From the NCBI GenBank assembly GCA_016710635.1, contig JADJVL010000006.1, forward strand, positions 124,001 through 188,000: 64,000 nucleotides of DNA, in the 5' to 3' direction. Positions 18,053 through 25,432 of the stretch are shown here, one piece after another (the stretch's first letter is position 1; each line of letters opens with the position of its first letter). A program made the position numbers and the translations under genes. The DNA comes from Holophagaceae bacterium. Its GTDB lineage: Bacteria; Acidobacteriota; Holophagae; Holophagales; Holophagaceae. Under the pieces are notes generated by a model. The model made no database searches. It saw only the letters and a program-made list of their open reading frames with translations, and was not told the origin of the DNA.

Positions 18053-18080
18053 AGACTTCCTCCACCTCCAGGAAGGTCCC

Positions 18081-18491
18081 ATGACGGTTGACCAGGTCAT
18101 CCTCCGGCTCATCGAAAAGCACGAGATCCCGGACCAGTTCGCCCTGCTGAAGCATCTGGCGCACGAAGGCTTCGACCTCACCCAGAGCACCCTGTCCCGG
18201 CACCTCAAGAAGCTCAGCGTGCAGAAACGCGAAGGCCGCTACCAGCGCGTGGAACCCCAGCGCCTGGGCATGCCCGCCTTCACCCTCAAGGAGGCGCCGC
18301 CGAACCTCCTCGTCCTCACCACCACCCCGGGCTTCGCCCAGGCCATGGCCGAGCTGCTGGACCAGTACCAGCACCCCGCCATCGCCGGCACCCTCGCCGG
18401 AGACAACACCGTGTTCATCGCCCTGGCGGATATGAAAGCGATGAAGACCGTGCAGGAGGAGATCCGCGAGATCCTGAACACGCCACGGTAG
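18081..18491 (+). CDS. argR: Arginine repressor
   Basis: ArgR senses arginine and binds ARG boxes as a hexamer. From ATG 18081, preceded by an AGGAAGG ribosome site, the protein has 136 residues. The N-terminal winged helix-turn-helix (about 1-65) ends in the recognition stretch TQSTLSRHLKKL. The C-terminal oligomerisation and arginine-binding domain contains GTLAGDNTVFIAL, matching the GT.AGDDT motif of the family. It is divergent from the arginine operon with palindromic operators between. Upstream in-frame ATGs exist but lack a ribosome site. Confidence 0.93.
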   Translation: MTVDQVILRLIEKHEIPDQFALLKHLAHEGFDLTQSTLSRHLKKLSVQKREGRYQRVEPQRLGMPAFTLKEAPPNLLVLTTTPGFAQAMAELLDQYQHPAIAGTLAGDNTVFIALADMKAMKTVQEEIREILNTPR

Positions 18492-18562
18492 CCCGGCTGC
18501 AACCTGGACCAGCTGCCCTCCGAACCCTCGAGCATGCCCGTGAGCCCGCCATCAGCCTTGCG

Positions 18563-18671
18563 TCGATCTGAACGTTGATCTGGCCATTGACCTGGCTCTT
18601 GAACTGGCCGTTGACCTTAGACCTGGCCGTTGACCATAGACCTGGCCGTTGACCTTGATCTTTCAGTTGAC
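18563..18671 (+). repeat. GTTGACC minisatellite, copy B
   Basis: Degenerate tandem units of 18-19 bp of the type GTTGACCTTAGACCTGGCC, about six in a row, ending in GTTGACCCAGAGGTG directly before the hairpin of copy B. The units vary more than in copy C, so this copy looks older. Confidence 0.75.
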
Positions 18672-18676
18672 CCAGA

Positions 18677-18840
18677 GGTGCTTGAGTCCGGCGCGGCGGC
18701 ACTTTGCCGCGTCGGACTCACCGGGCGGGGGAGCGCGCAACGCCGATGGAGCGCGTCAGGCTGGGTCGGAAAGAAGCCTCGGTGGAGGAAGGCAAAAGCA
18801 GCCGGAGTGCGGCCCTTGCTCCCCGGCCCAGCACGCGAGA
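18677..18840 (+). repeat. Composite intergenic repeat, copy B (hairpin half)
   Basis: Hairpin TGAGTCCG ... CGGACTCA (18683-18720, loop ACTTT) followed by GGAGCGCGTCAGGCTGGGTCGG, AAGCCTCGGTGGA and AAAAGCAGCC. The outer AAGC of the right arm is replaced by other sequence, so the stem is shorter than in copies A and C. It lies between the convergent genes argR and ruvB. Confidence 0.78.
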
Positions 18841-18890
18841 TTCCGTCACCAACCTCGCGCGCTATCGCTTGCGAGCACCGCTCCCAAGCA

Positions 18891-18935
18891 CGGATCGCAA
18901 AGGGCGCGATCCGCACTTGGAAGTGGTGCCTGTTT
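18891..18935 (+). repeat. Short hairpin with TGCCTGTTT tail
   Basis: An 8-bp stem CGGATCGC / GCGATCCG (18891-18913) followed by GTGCCTGTTTTTAAAA. The stem core GGATCGC..AGGGCGCGATCC and the GTGCCTGTTT tail recur at 45116-45163, pointing to a second small repeat family. The T-run suggests it could terminate transcription on the plus strand, after argR. Confidence 0.55.
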
Positions 18936-18991
18936 TTAAAACCTCGGCGGTTCGGAGGGTCCATTGCGGCCGGGACCGACGGTCGGTGTGG

Positions 18992-19062
18992 TGTTGACCT
19001 TGCCGTTGACCTGTCCGTTGACCTTGACCTTGCAGTTGACCTTGACCTTGCCGTTGACCTTA
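18992..19062 (+). repeat. GTTGACC minisatellite, copy C
   Basis: The cleanest copy: 12- and 18-bp units GTTGACCTTGCC, GTTGACCTGTCC, GTTGACCTTGACCTTGCA, GTTGACCTTGACCTTGCC, then GTTGACCTTACAAAAGGTG leading into the hairpin of copy C. There are no spacers, so it is not a CRISPR array. Confidence 0.85.
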
Positions 19063-19190
19063 CAAAAGGTGCTTGAGTCCGGCGCGGCGGCACTTTGCCG
19101 CGTCGGACTCAAGCGCAAGCAAGCGATAGCGCGTCAGGCTGGGTCGGGGTCATCCCTCGGTGGATCAAAGCAAAAGCAGCCTGAGCGCAG
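19063..19190 (+). repeat. Composite intergenic repeat, copy C (hairpin half)
   Basis: Complete hairpin 19071-19114 with arms GCTTGAGTCCGGCGCGGC / GCCGCGTCGGACTCAAGC, then GCAAGCAAGCGATAGCGCG, TCAGGCTGGGTCGG and AAAAGCAGCC. It matches copy A (reverse orientation) most closely. Its position just before the ruvB stop, between convergent genes, suits a bidirectional terminator-like role, but no T-run follows. Confidence 0.82.
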
Positions 19191-19202
19191 CCCTTGCCCG
19201 CC

Positions 19203-20222
19203 CTACCCAAACAACGGCCCCGCACTGGGTTTCAGTCCGAGATACGCGTAGGCCCGCTCGGTGGCCTTCCGGCCCTGCAGCGTCCGGTCCAGGAAGCCGA
19301 TCTGCATGAGGTAGGGCTCCACGAGATCCTCGAGGCTTTCGCCTTCGACTTCGCCCAGGGCCGCGGCCAGGGTCCGGATGCCCACGGGGCCGCCGCGGAA
19401 CTTGTCGCAGAGGGCTTCCAGGTAGGCGCGGTCGAGGCCGTCGAGGCCCAGCTCGTCCACTTCATGGAGGGCGAGGCAGGCTTCGGCGTTGGCGGCGTCG
19501 ATGACGCCCTGACCTTTCACCTCCGCGTAGTCCCGGCAGCGGCGGAGCAGGCGGTTGGCGATGCGCGGGGTGCCTCGGGAGCGCCGCGCGATGGCCACGG
19601 CGCCCTCGTCCTCGATGGGGATGTTGAGCACCCGGGCGCTGCGGTGGGCGATGACCTCCAGCTCGGCGCGGGTGTAGTAGTCCAGGCGGTGCACCATGCC
19701 GAAGCGGTCGTGGAGGGGCTTGCTGAGCAGGCCCGCCCTGGTGGTGGCGCCCACCAGGGTGAAGGGCCGCAGATCCACCTTCAGGGTCTGGGCGCTGGGG
19801 CCCTGGCCGATGAGGATGTCCAGCTTCCGGTCCTCCATGGCCGTGTAGAGCAGTTCCTCGATGGGGGCCGGCAGGCGGTGGATCTCGTCCAGGAAGAGGA
19901 CCTCGCCCTCCTCGAGGTTGGTCAGGATGGCCGCCAGATCGCCCTTCTTTTCCAGGGCCGGCGCCTGGATCACCTTGCAGGGGGCGCCCATCTCGTTGGC
20001 CAGCACGTGGGCCAGGGTCGTCTTGCCCAGGCCCGGCGGGCCGAACAGCAGCACGTGGTCCAGCACCTCGCCCCGCTTCAGGGCGGCTTTCAGGGCGATG
20101 TCCAGGCGGGCCTTCACCTTTTCCTGGCCGATGTATTCCCCCAGGCGCTGGGGGCGCAGGGAGAATTCGAAGGCCTCCTCCCCGCTCGAGGGATCCAGGT
20201 CGGGATGGCGGTAGGGCTCCAT
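19203..20222 (-). CDS. ruvB: Holliday junction branch-migration ATPase RuvB
   Basis: RuvB is the hexameric AAA+ motor that drives branch migration with RuvA. From ATG 20222 (MEPYRH) it has 339 residues, the normal length. Walker A GPPGLGKTT is at residues 61-69, Walker B FLDEIHRL at about 106-113, and sensor 1 and arginine finger in GATTRAGLLSKPLHDRFG. The C-terminal winged helix with PRIANRLLRR and GPVGIRTLAAALGE is intact. A longer in-frame start at 20318 lacks homology. ruvA and ruvC are not in the window. Confidence 0.96.
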   Translation of the reverse strand: MEPYRHPDLDPSSGEEAFEFSLRPQRLGEYIGQEKVKARLDIALKAALKRGEVLDHVLLFGPPGLGKTTLAHVLANEMGAPCKVIQAPALEKKGDLAAILTNLEEGEVLFLDEIHRLPAPIEELLYTAMEDRKLDILIGQGPSAQTLKVDLRPFTLVGATTRAGLLSKPLHDRFGMVHRLDYYTRAELEVIAHRSARVLNIPIEDEGAVAIARRSRGTPRIANRLLRRCRDYAEVKGQGVIDAANAEACLALHEVDELGLDGLDRAYLEALCDKFRGGPVGIRTLAAALGEVEGESLEDLVEPYLMQIGFLDRTLQGRKATERAYAYLGLKPSAGPLFG

Positions 20223-20335
20223 CCGTCCAGTGTATTTTCGATTTGCCCGATCGGATTTGCGATTTCTGTGCCCAGCGGGCATTCGCAGGAATGGCCGGAC
20301 CTTGCTACCGTGGAACACCCTTTCCGGGAACCCAG

Positions 20336-21931
20336 ATGCCCGAGCGACATTTCCTGCTGATCCGCGACCGCCACGGCTTCGAGCGGTCCGTGCCCATCAA
20401 CCGGACCGTCACCCTCGGCCGCCAGAGCCACTGCGACATCGTGCTGAGCGACAGCATGGTGAGCCGGACCCACCTGAAGATCGAGAACCTCAACGGCGAG
20501 TGGTTCGCCGAGGACCTCAGCAGCTCCCACGGCACCTTCATGCAGTACGAGCGGCTCACGCGCTCGCGCTGGGAGCCCGGGGCCACCCTGCGCATCGCCG
20601 ACGGCGCATACTTCCTGACCCTCAAGCGGGAGAGCAGCACCACCTCGGAGATCCACCTGCAGGCCATCCTCCAGACCGCCCAGCTGCTGGCGGAGGACGT
20701 GGACCTGGACGAGGTGCTGGAGCAGTCCCTGGAACGCCTGCTGGCCATCTCCAACACGGACCGGGGCTTCATCATGCTGCTGGAGGGCGGCGAACTGACG
20801 CCCAAGGTGCTGCGCAACCTGGGCAAGGAGCTGGTGCGGGACATCCAGCTTTCCATGTCCACGGTGCACGCGGTCTTCGAGAAGGGCGACCCGATCTGGA
20901 TCCACAACGTGGGGGCCGACGAGAAGCTCAGCAGCCACCAGAGCATCCTGGACCTGCAGCTCAAGACCATCCTCTGCCTGCCCCTGGTGATCCAAGGCCG
21001 CCGCACCGGCGTGGTCTACCTCGACTCGAAGCGGATCATCACCGAGCCCGTGGACCGGCCCACCTTCGAGGCCATCGTCAGCCTCTGCGCCATCGCCATC
21101 GAGCGCACCCGGCTGTCCGAGGACAACCTCCGCAACCAGGTGCTCGCCACCGTCGGCCAGGTGGCCAGTTCCATCGTCCACGACTTCAAGAACGCCCTCT
21201 TCGTGGTGCGGGGCCACGCCGAACTGCTGGAAGTCGTGTCCACGGACCCCAAGATCCACCACCACAGCCAGGCCATCCTCGAAGCCGTGGAACGCCTCAG
21301 CTCCCTCAGCATGGACGTGCTGGATTACGCCAAGGTCCGCGAACCCCTGCGCAAGACCCTGGAGATCACCCCCTACCTCACCAGCATCGTGGAGCCCCTC
21401 AAGCAGCGCGCCAAGGAGCTCGGGGTCACCCTCGACACCGACGGCACGCCCTGCACCGCCAACCTGGACCCCAACCGCTTCGCCCGCGTGGTGGAGAACC
21501 TCCTCGCCAACGCCCTCGACGCCACCGCGGAGACCAAGGGCCAGGTCACCCTCAGCTGGGAACGGGTCACCGGCGGCATGCAGGTGCGGGTGAAGGACAC
21601 CGGCAAGGGCATTCCCAAAAAGGTCATGCGGCGGATCTTCGAGCCCTTCTACAGCTACGGGAAGCGCAAGGGCACCGGTCTCGGCATGGCCACAGTGAAG
21701 AAGATCGTGGAGGAGCACGGCGGCTCCCTGGAAGTGCTCAGCGAGGAAGGGGAAGGCACCACGGTGATCATGACCATTCCCGACCACGGCCCCAGTGCCC
21801 AGAGCAGCGGCAGCTCCAAGGTGACGGGCTCCTTCGATTCCCTGAAGGCCTCCGGCGAGCATCCGCGGCTGACCTCCGGCGAGCTGCGCCGCGCCGGGTC
21901 CGGCGAGCACCCTGCCCCGGGCCAGTCTTGA
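20336..21931 (+). CDS. FHA-GAF sensor histidine kinase
   Basis: A soluble 531-residue kinase. The N-terminal FHA domain (about residues 5-95) has GRQSHCDIVLSD and MVSRTHLKIE, which bind phosphothreonine. A GAF domain follows (about 120-265). The HisKA-like helix holds His282 in SSIVHDFKNAL, and the ATPase domain has the N box NLLANALDAT, G1 DTGKGIP and G2 GTGLGMATVKK. There is no membrane segment, so the signal is cytoplasmic. FHA input suggests it responds to Ser/Thr phosphorylation; the large kinase protein at 34347 is one possible source. The tail after residue 480 is low-complexity, Ser/Gly-rich. It overlaps ispF by 4 nt. Confidence 0.88.
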   Translation: MPERHFLLIRDRHGFERSVPINRTVTLGRQSHCDIVLSDSMVSRTHLKIENLNGEWFAEDLSSSHGTFMQYERLTRSRWEPGATLRIADGAYFLTLKRESSTTSEIHLQAILQTAQLLAEDVDLDEVLEQSLERLLAISNTDRGFIMLLEGGELTPKVLRNLGKELVRDIQLSMSTVHAVFEKGDPIWIHNVGADEKLSSHQSILDLQLKTILCLPLVIQGRRTGVVYLDSKRIITEPVDRPTFEAIVSLCAIAIERTRLSEDNLRNQVLATVGQVASSIVHDFKNALFVVRGHAELLEVVSTDPKIHHHSQAILEAVERLSSLSMDVLDYAKVREPLRKTLEITPYLTSIVEPLKQRAKELGVTLDTDGTPCTANLDPNRFARVVENLLANALDATAETKGQVTLSWERVTGGMQVRVKDTGKGIPKKVMRRIFEPFYSYGKRKGTGLGMATVKKIVEEHGGSLEVLSEEGEGTTVIMTIPDHGPSAQSSGSSKVTGSFDSLKASGEHPRLTSGELRRAGSGEHPAPGQS

Positions 21932-22425
21932 GCCGGACCTCCGTGAGAGTGGGCCAGGGCTTTGACGTGCACCGCTTCGCCGCCCCTGAGGAGGACCGGC
22001 CCCTGGTGCTCATGGGCTGCGAGATTCCCCACGACTGCGGCCTCGCCGGCCACAGCGACGCCGACGTGATGCTGCACGCCCTCATGGACGCCCTCCTGGG
22101 CGCCGCCGGCCTCGGGGACATCGGCCAGCATTTCCCGGACACGGATCCCCTGTACCGGGGCGCGGATTCCCTGAAGCTCCTGGAGCGCGTCATGGCGGGC
22201 CTCCTCGAGCGGGGCTTCGTCGTGGTGAACGCCGATGTCTGCCTCATCGGCGAACGCCCGAAGATCAGCCCCCACCGGGAGCGCATGCGCGACCGCGTGG
22301 CGCCGGTGCTGGGCCTCGAACCCGAGGACCTGAACGTGAAGGCGACCACGTCGGAACGCCTCGGCTTCACCGGTCGCGGCGAGGGCCTCGCAGCGATGGC
22401 GGTGGTGCTGATCGAGCGCGCTTAG
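21928..22425 (+). CDS. ispF: 2-C-methyl-D-erythritol 2,4-cyclodiphosphate synthase
   Basis: IspF makes the cyclic diphosphate in the MEP isoprenoid pathway. The protein has 165 residues if it begins at TTG 21928, overlapping the kinase stop, or 160 from GTG 21943. Zinc-binding GFDVHRF and GHSDADVMLHALMDALLG, DIGQHFPDTDP, RPKISPHR and the KATTSERLGFTGRGEG signature are all present. The MEP pathway agrees with the DXP-dependent PdxJ at the window start, since both draw on deoxyxylulose phosphate. Confidence 0.93.
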   Translation: MSRTSVRVGQGFDVHRFAAPEEDRPLVLMGCEIPHDCGLAGHSDADVMLHALMDALLGAAGLGDIGQHFPDTDPLYRGADSLKLLERVMAGLLERGFVVVNADVCLIGERPKISPHRERMRDRVAPVLGLEPEDLNVKATTSERLGFTGRGEGLAAMAVVLIERA

Positions 22426-22451
22426 CCCGAGCGCACCTGGCCCGGGCGCAC

Positions 22452-23988
22452 CTAGCCTTCGGACGCCAGCCAGCGGGCCGCGAGGTCCCGGAGCGCCGCA
22501 TCCGTGTTCAGGCCCGGATCCTCCAGCACCGCTTCCAGCAGGTGCTTCTGCAGCCTTCCCAGCCAGGGACCGCCGGGACGGCCGGCGAGATCCATGAGGG
22601 CGAGGCTATCGATGGCAAGCCCCTTAACCGTCATTCCTGGAAATCGGACGCGCTCAAGGCGTTGCGCGACCTCATTCCATTCTTGTCTCGTGTCATTCCA
22701 CCACTCCTCGCCACTCCGGCCATCCGGGTGGCCGACCTCGTACCATCCTTTTCCATACTGGTCCGCGAGACGGAACAATTCCCATTCAGAAACCGAAACG
22801 CCCGCTTGGTCCAACCGAACCAGCAGTCGCCGAAAAGCAGCATCACTCCAATTCTTTGTTGGATATTCCCCATGAAGGGTGATCAGAGCCTTCGCATGCT
22901 CACGGACTTGGGTGGATGCCTTTAGACGGGCTAAGACTTGGTCTGCAAGCTCAACAGAGAGTGCCTCGTGACCATAGAAGTGCACTTCCCCATCTTCTCC
23001 CGTGCTACGCCTGCCAGGCTTCCCCACGTCATGAAGCAATAGTGCCCAACAAGAGGAGGGGGAGAACTCCTGTCGAAAGCTCGACCACTTCGAGGTGTGT
23101 TCCCACATCGTGCCTGTGATGTATCGGTTCTGTCCACAGCCCATCATCGGGCGAAGTTCTGGCAGCCAGAGGTCCAGAAGGCCCGTTCGCTCAGAATTTG
23201 GAGTCCGGCTTTGGGTTCAGCACCAGAAATCAATTTGGTGAGCTCAATATAAACTCTTTCAACTGCTACTTTTGCGCATACATCTAATCGCGATGGGATA
23301 GCAGCGATGGTCATTGGCTCTACTTCAAAAGCCGGCCACTTTCTAATGGGCGCACCATTCCCGAACCAGGTACCCGGCTCAATTGTGCAAAGCGGCAGGC
23401 CCGAAGGGGTCGCAGGCCGTCCTCTGCGAAACGGATGCAGTGGGTCACCCACGGCCCGGAGGAGCCCTGCCGCCAGATCCGCCTTCCCCCCATAGGGGTC
23501 AACGACTCTAGCTTCCCAATCCGGGGCGTCGACGAATTCGATCGGCAAAGCCATGGCATTGATGGTGAAGTCCCGTCGGGCCAAGTCCTCCTCAAGAGAA
23601 ACACCCAGTTGCACAGACTCTGGATGGCGACCATCGCGGTAGGGGCCATCGCCACGAAAAGTTGTTATCTCAACAGGCCGGTCCTCCCGCATCGCCACAC
23701 CGCCCCGCATCGCTTGATGGGGAAGGAGCACGGTAACAGTCCCATGTTGCAGCCCAGTTGGAATGACTCGAAGGCCCGCCCTCCGGGCCCTGGCGATGAC
23801 TTCCTCAGGCATCAGCGCCGTCGCAATATCCAGGTCTCCTTCGCGAATTTGATCTGGGCGAATGAAGGATCGTTCAGGTGGGGGGCAAGAAAAGCACGCC
23901 TGAATCGATCTCGCACCCAGCCGCCCACGGCGTGGAGCTGGGCATCCTCACCGAGGGCCCCGGCGATGGGGCCAAGGAAGCCGGTCAA
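22452..23988 (-). pseudogene. cca: CCA-adding tRNA nucleotidyltransferase, decayed
   Basis: Pieces of a class-II CCA-adding enzyme run through several frames. From TTG 23988 there is HAVGGWVRDRF (nucleotidyltransferase Gly-Gly motif); then GDLDIATALMPEEV, RRDFTINAMALP and DPYGGKADLAAGLLRAVGDP; then, in another frame, RFAEDGLRPLRACRF; and finally the HD domain LLHDVGKPGR..HFYGHE and a clean C-terminus. Shifts are needed near 23900, 23430, 23340, 23150 and 23060. The middle (about 22620-23930) is clearly AT-richer than both ends and both neighbours. The number of lesions argues against sequencing error. The tRNA-Lys gene in this window encodes its own CCA, which would soften loss of the enzyme. 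Confidence 0.82.
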
Positions 23989-24467
23989 GGCGCGCCTTCG
24001 GCGAGCTTCTTCAGGGCATCGCCTTCGACGCGGCAGGTCAGCCAGTCGCGCATCACCTTTGCGCCCATGGCCTCGTAGAACTCGATGCTCGGCGTGTTCC
24101 AGTCCAGCACCTGCCAGACGTAGCGGGTGCAGCCCCGGTCCACGGCGATCCGCGCGAGGCGCTGCAGGAGCGCCTTTCCGATGCCGCAGCCCCGGAACTC
24201 CGGCCGCACGAAAAGATCCTCCAGGTAGAGGCCGGCCTTGCCTTCCCAGGTGCTGAAGTTGAAGAAGTAGAGGGCGAAGCCCGCGTCCTTGCCCTCCCAC
24301 TCCGCCAGTTCGCAGTGGATGAGGGGGGCTTCGGCGAACATGTGGCGCGCGATGTCTTCCGGCTGGGCCACCGCCCGCTCCGGGGCGCGCTCATATTCAG
24401 CGAGCTCGCGGATGTAGGCCAGGATCAGCGGAATGTCGGCGGGAGTGGCTTTGCGGATCTTCAGCAT
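23985..24467 (-). CDS. GNAT family N-acetyltransferase (SSAT-like)
   Basis: A 160-residue acetyltransferase of the GCN5 fold. The acetyl-CoA loop is VRPEFRGCGIGKALL (about residues 91-105). The YLEDLFV strand before it and the late NTPSIEFYEAMGA region resemble the diamine/thialysine N-acetyltransferases (SSAT2-like), which acetylate polyamine-like amines. The substrate cannot be read from sequence alone. Its stop overlaps the decayed cca start (TTGA), and it faces the E1-alpha gene with 17 bp between the starts. Confidence 0.88.
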   Translation of the reverse strand: MLKIRKATPADIPLILAYIRELAEYERAPERAVAQPEDIARHMFAEAPLIHCELAEWEGKDAGFALYFFNFSTWEGKAGLYLEDLFVRPEFRGCGIGKALLQRLARIAVDRGCTRYVWQVLDWNTPSIEFYEAMGAKVMRDWLTCRVEGDALKKLAEGAP

Positions 24468-24484
24468 GCCTTCATGCTAACGCC

Positions 24485-25423
24485 ATGGACCGCTCCGCCG
24501 CGCTCGCCCTCCACGAGGCCATGCTCCTGACCCGGCTGACGGAGGAGCGCCTGGTGAAGCTCTTCCGCCAGGGCCACACCATGGGCAGCGTCTACCGCAG
24601 CCTGGGGCAGGAGGCCACCTCCTGCGCCACGGCCTTCGCCCTGGGGGAGGAGGACCTCATCGCCCCCATGATCCGGAATCTGGGCTCCATGCTGGTGCGG
24701 GGTGTGAGCCCGGAGGAGATCTTCCTCCAGTACCTGGGCCGGGGCACCGGACCCACCGGCGGCCGGGAGCACAACAACCACTTCGGCGGCATCGCCCGCG
24801 GCCTCATCGCGCCAACGTCCATGCTCGGCGCCCTCATCCCCGTCTGCGCCGGAGTGGCCCTCGCCATCCAACAGAAACGGGAGCAGCGGGTGGTGATGAC
24901 CTGGATCGGGGACGGCGGTTCCTCCACCGGCGCGTTCACCGAGGGCCTCAACTTCGCCGTGGTCCAAAGCCTGCCGCTCATCGTGGTGGGGGAGGCCAAC
25001 GGCTGGGCCTACAGCACACCGCCGGCGAAGCAGATGAAGGGCCCTATGAGCGCCCGGTCCCAGGGCGCCCACACCCTGGTGGTGGACGGCAACGACGCCA
25101 ACGAAGTCTTCGAGGCCGCCTCCGAGGCCCGCACCATCTGCCTTTCCGGCGACGGCCCCGTCTTCCTCGTCTGCGAGACCTATCGGCTCAAGGGCCACGC
25201 CGAGCACGACGACCAGCGCTACGTGGACCCCGCGGAGCTGGAGGCCTGGGCGAAGAAGGATCCCCTGCCCCGCTTCGAGGCGTGGATGAAGGCCCAGGGC
25301 TGGAACCCGGATCCGAAGCTCCCGGCACATTTGGAGGCCCGCCTCGCCGCCGACGCCGAGCACGCCCTGGGGGCGCCGCCGCCGGATCCGTCAACCCTGC
25401 TGGAGGGCGTCTTCAGCGGTTGA
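24485..25423 (+). CDS. Thiamine-dependent 2-oxoacid dehydrogenase E1 alpha subunit
   Basis: A 312-residue E1-alpha of the pyruvate/branched-chain 2-oxoacid dehydrogenase family. The N-terminal region has the substrate-channel HTMGSVYRSLGQEA and GREHNNHFG stretches. The ThDP-Mg motif is GDGGSSTGAFTEGLNFA ... VVGEANGWAYS, and the regulatory-loop-like RLKGHAEHDD follows. No E1-beta, E2 or E3 gene is beside it, which is unusual because alpha and beta are normally adjacent. It may pair with a beta subunit elsewhere. Pyruvate, acetoin and branched-chain acids are all possible substrates. Confidence 0.85.
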   Translation: MDRSAALALHEAMLLTRLTEERLVKLFRQGHTMGSVYRSLGQEATSCATAFALGEEDLIAPMIRNLGSMLVRGVSPEEIFLQYLGRGTGPTGGREHNNHFGGIARGLIAPTSMLGALIPVCAGVALAIQQKREQRVVMTWIGDGGSSTGAFTEGLNFAVVQSLPLIVVGEANGWAYSTPPAKQMKGPMSARSQGAHTLVVDGNDANEVFEAASEARTICLSGDGPVFLVCETYRLKGHAEHDDQRYVDPAELEAWAKKDPLPRFEAWMKAQGWNPDPKLPAHLEARLAADAEHALGAPPPDPSTLLEGVFSG

Positions 25424-25432
25424 GCCCGCCCT

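Noticed and set aside
18992..19062. Possible CRISPR array
   Set aside because: The repeats are directly tandem, 12-18 bp, with no spacers and no cas genes.
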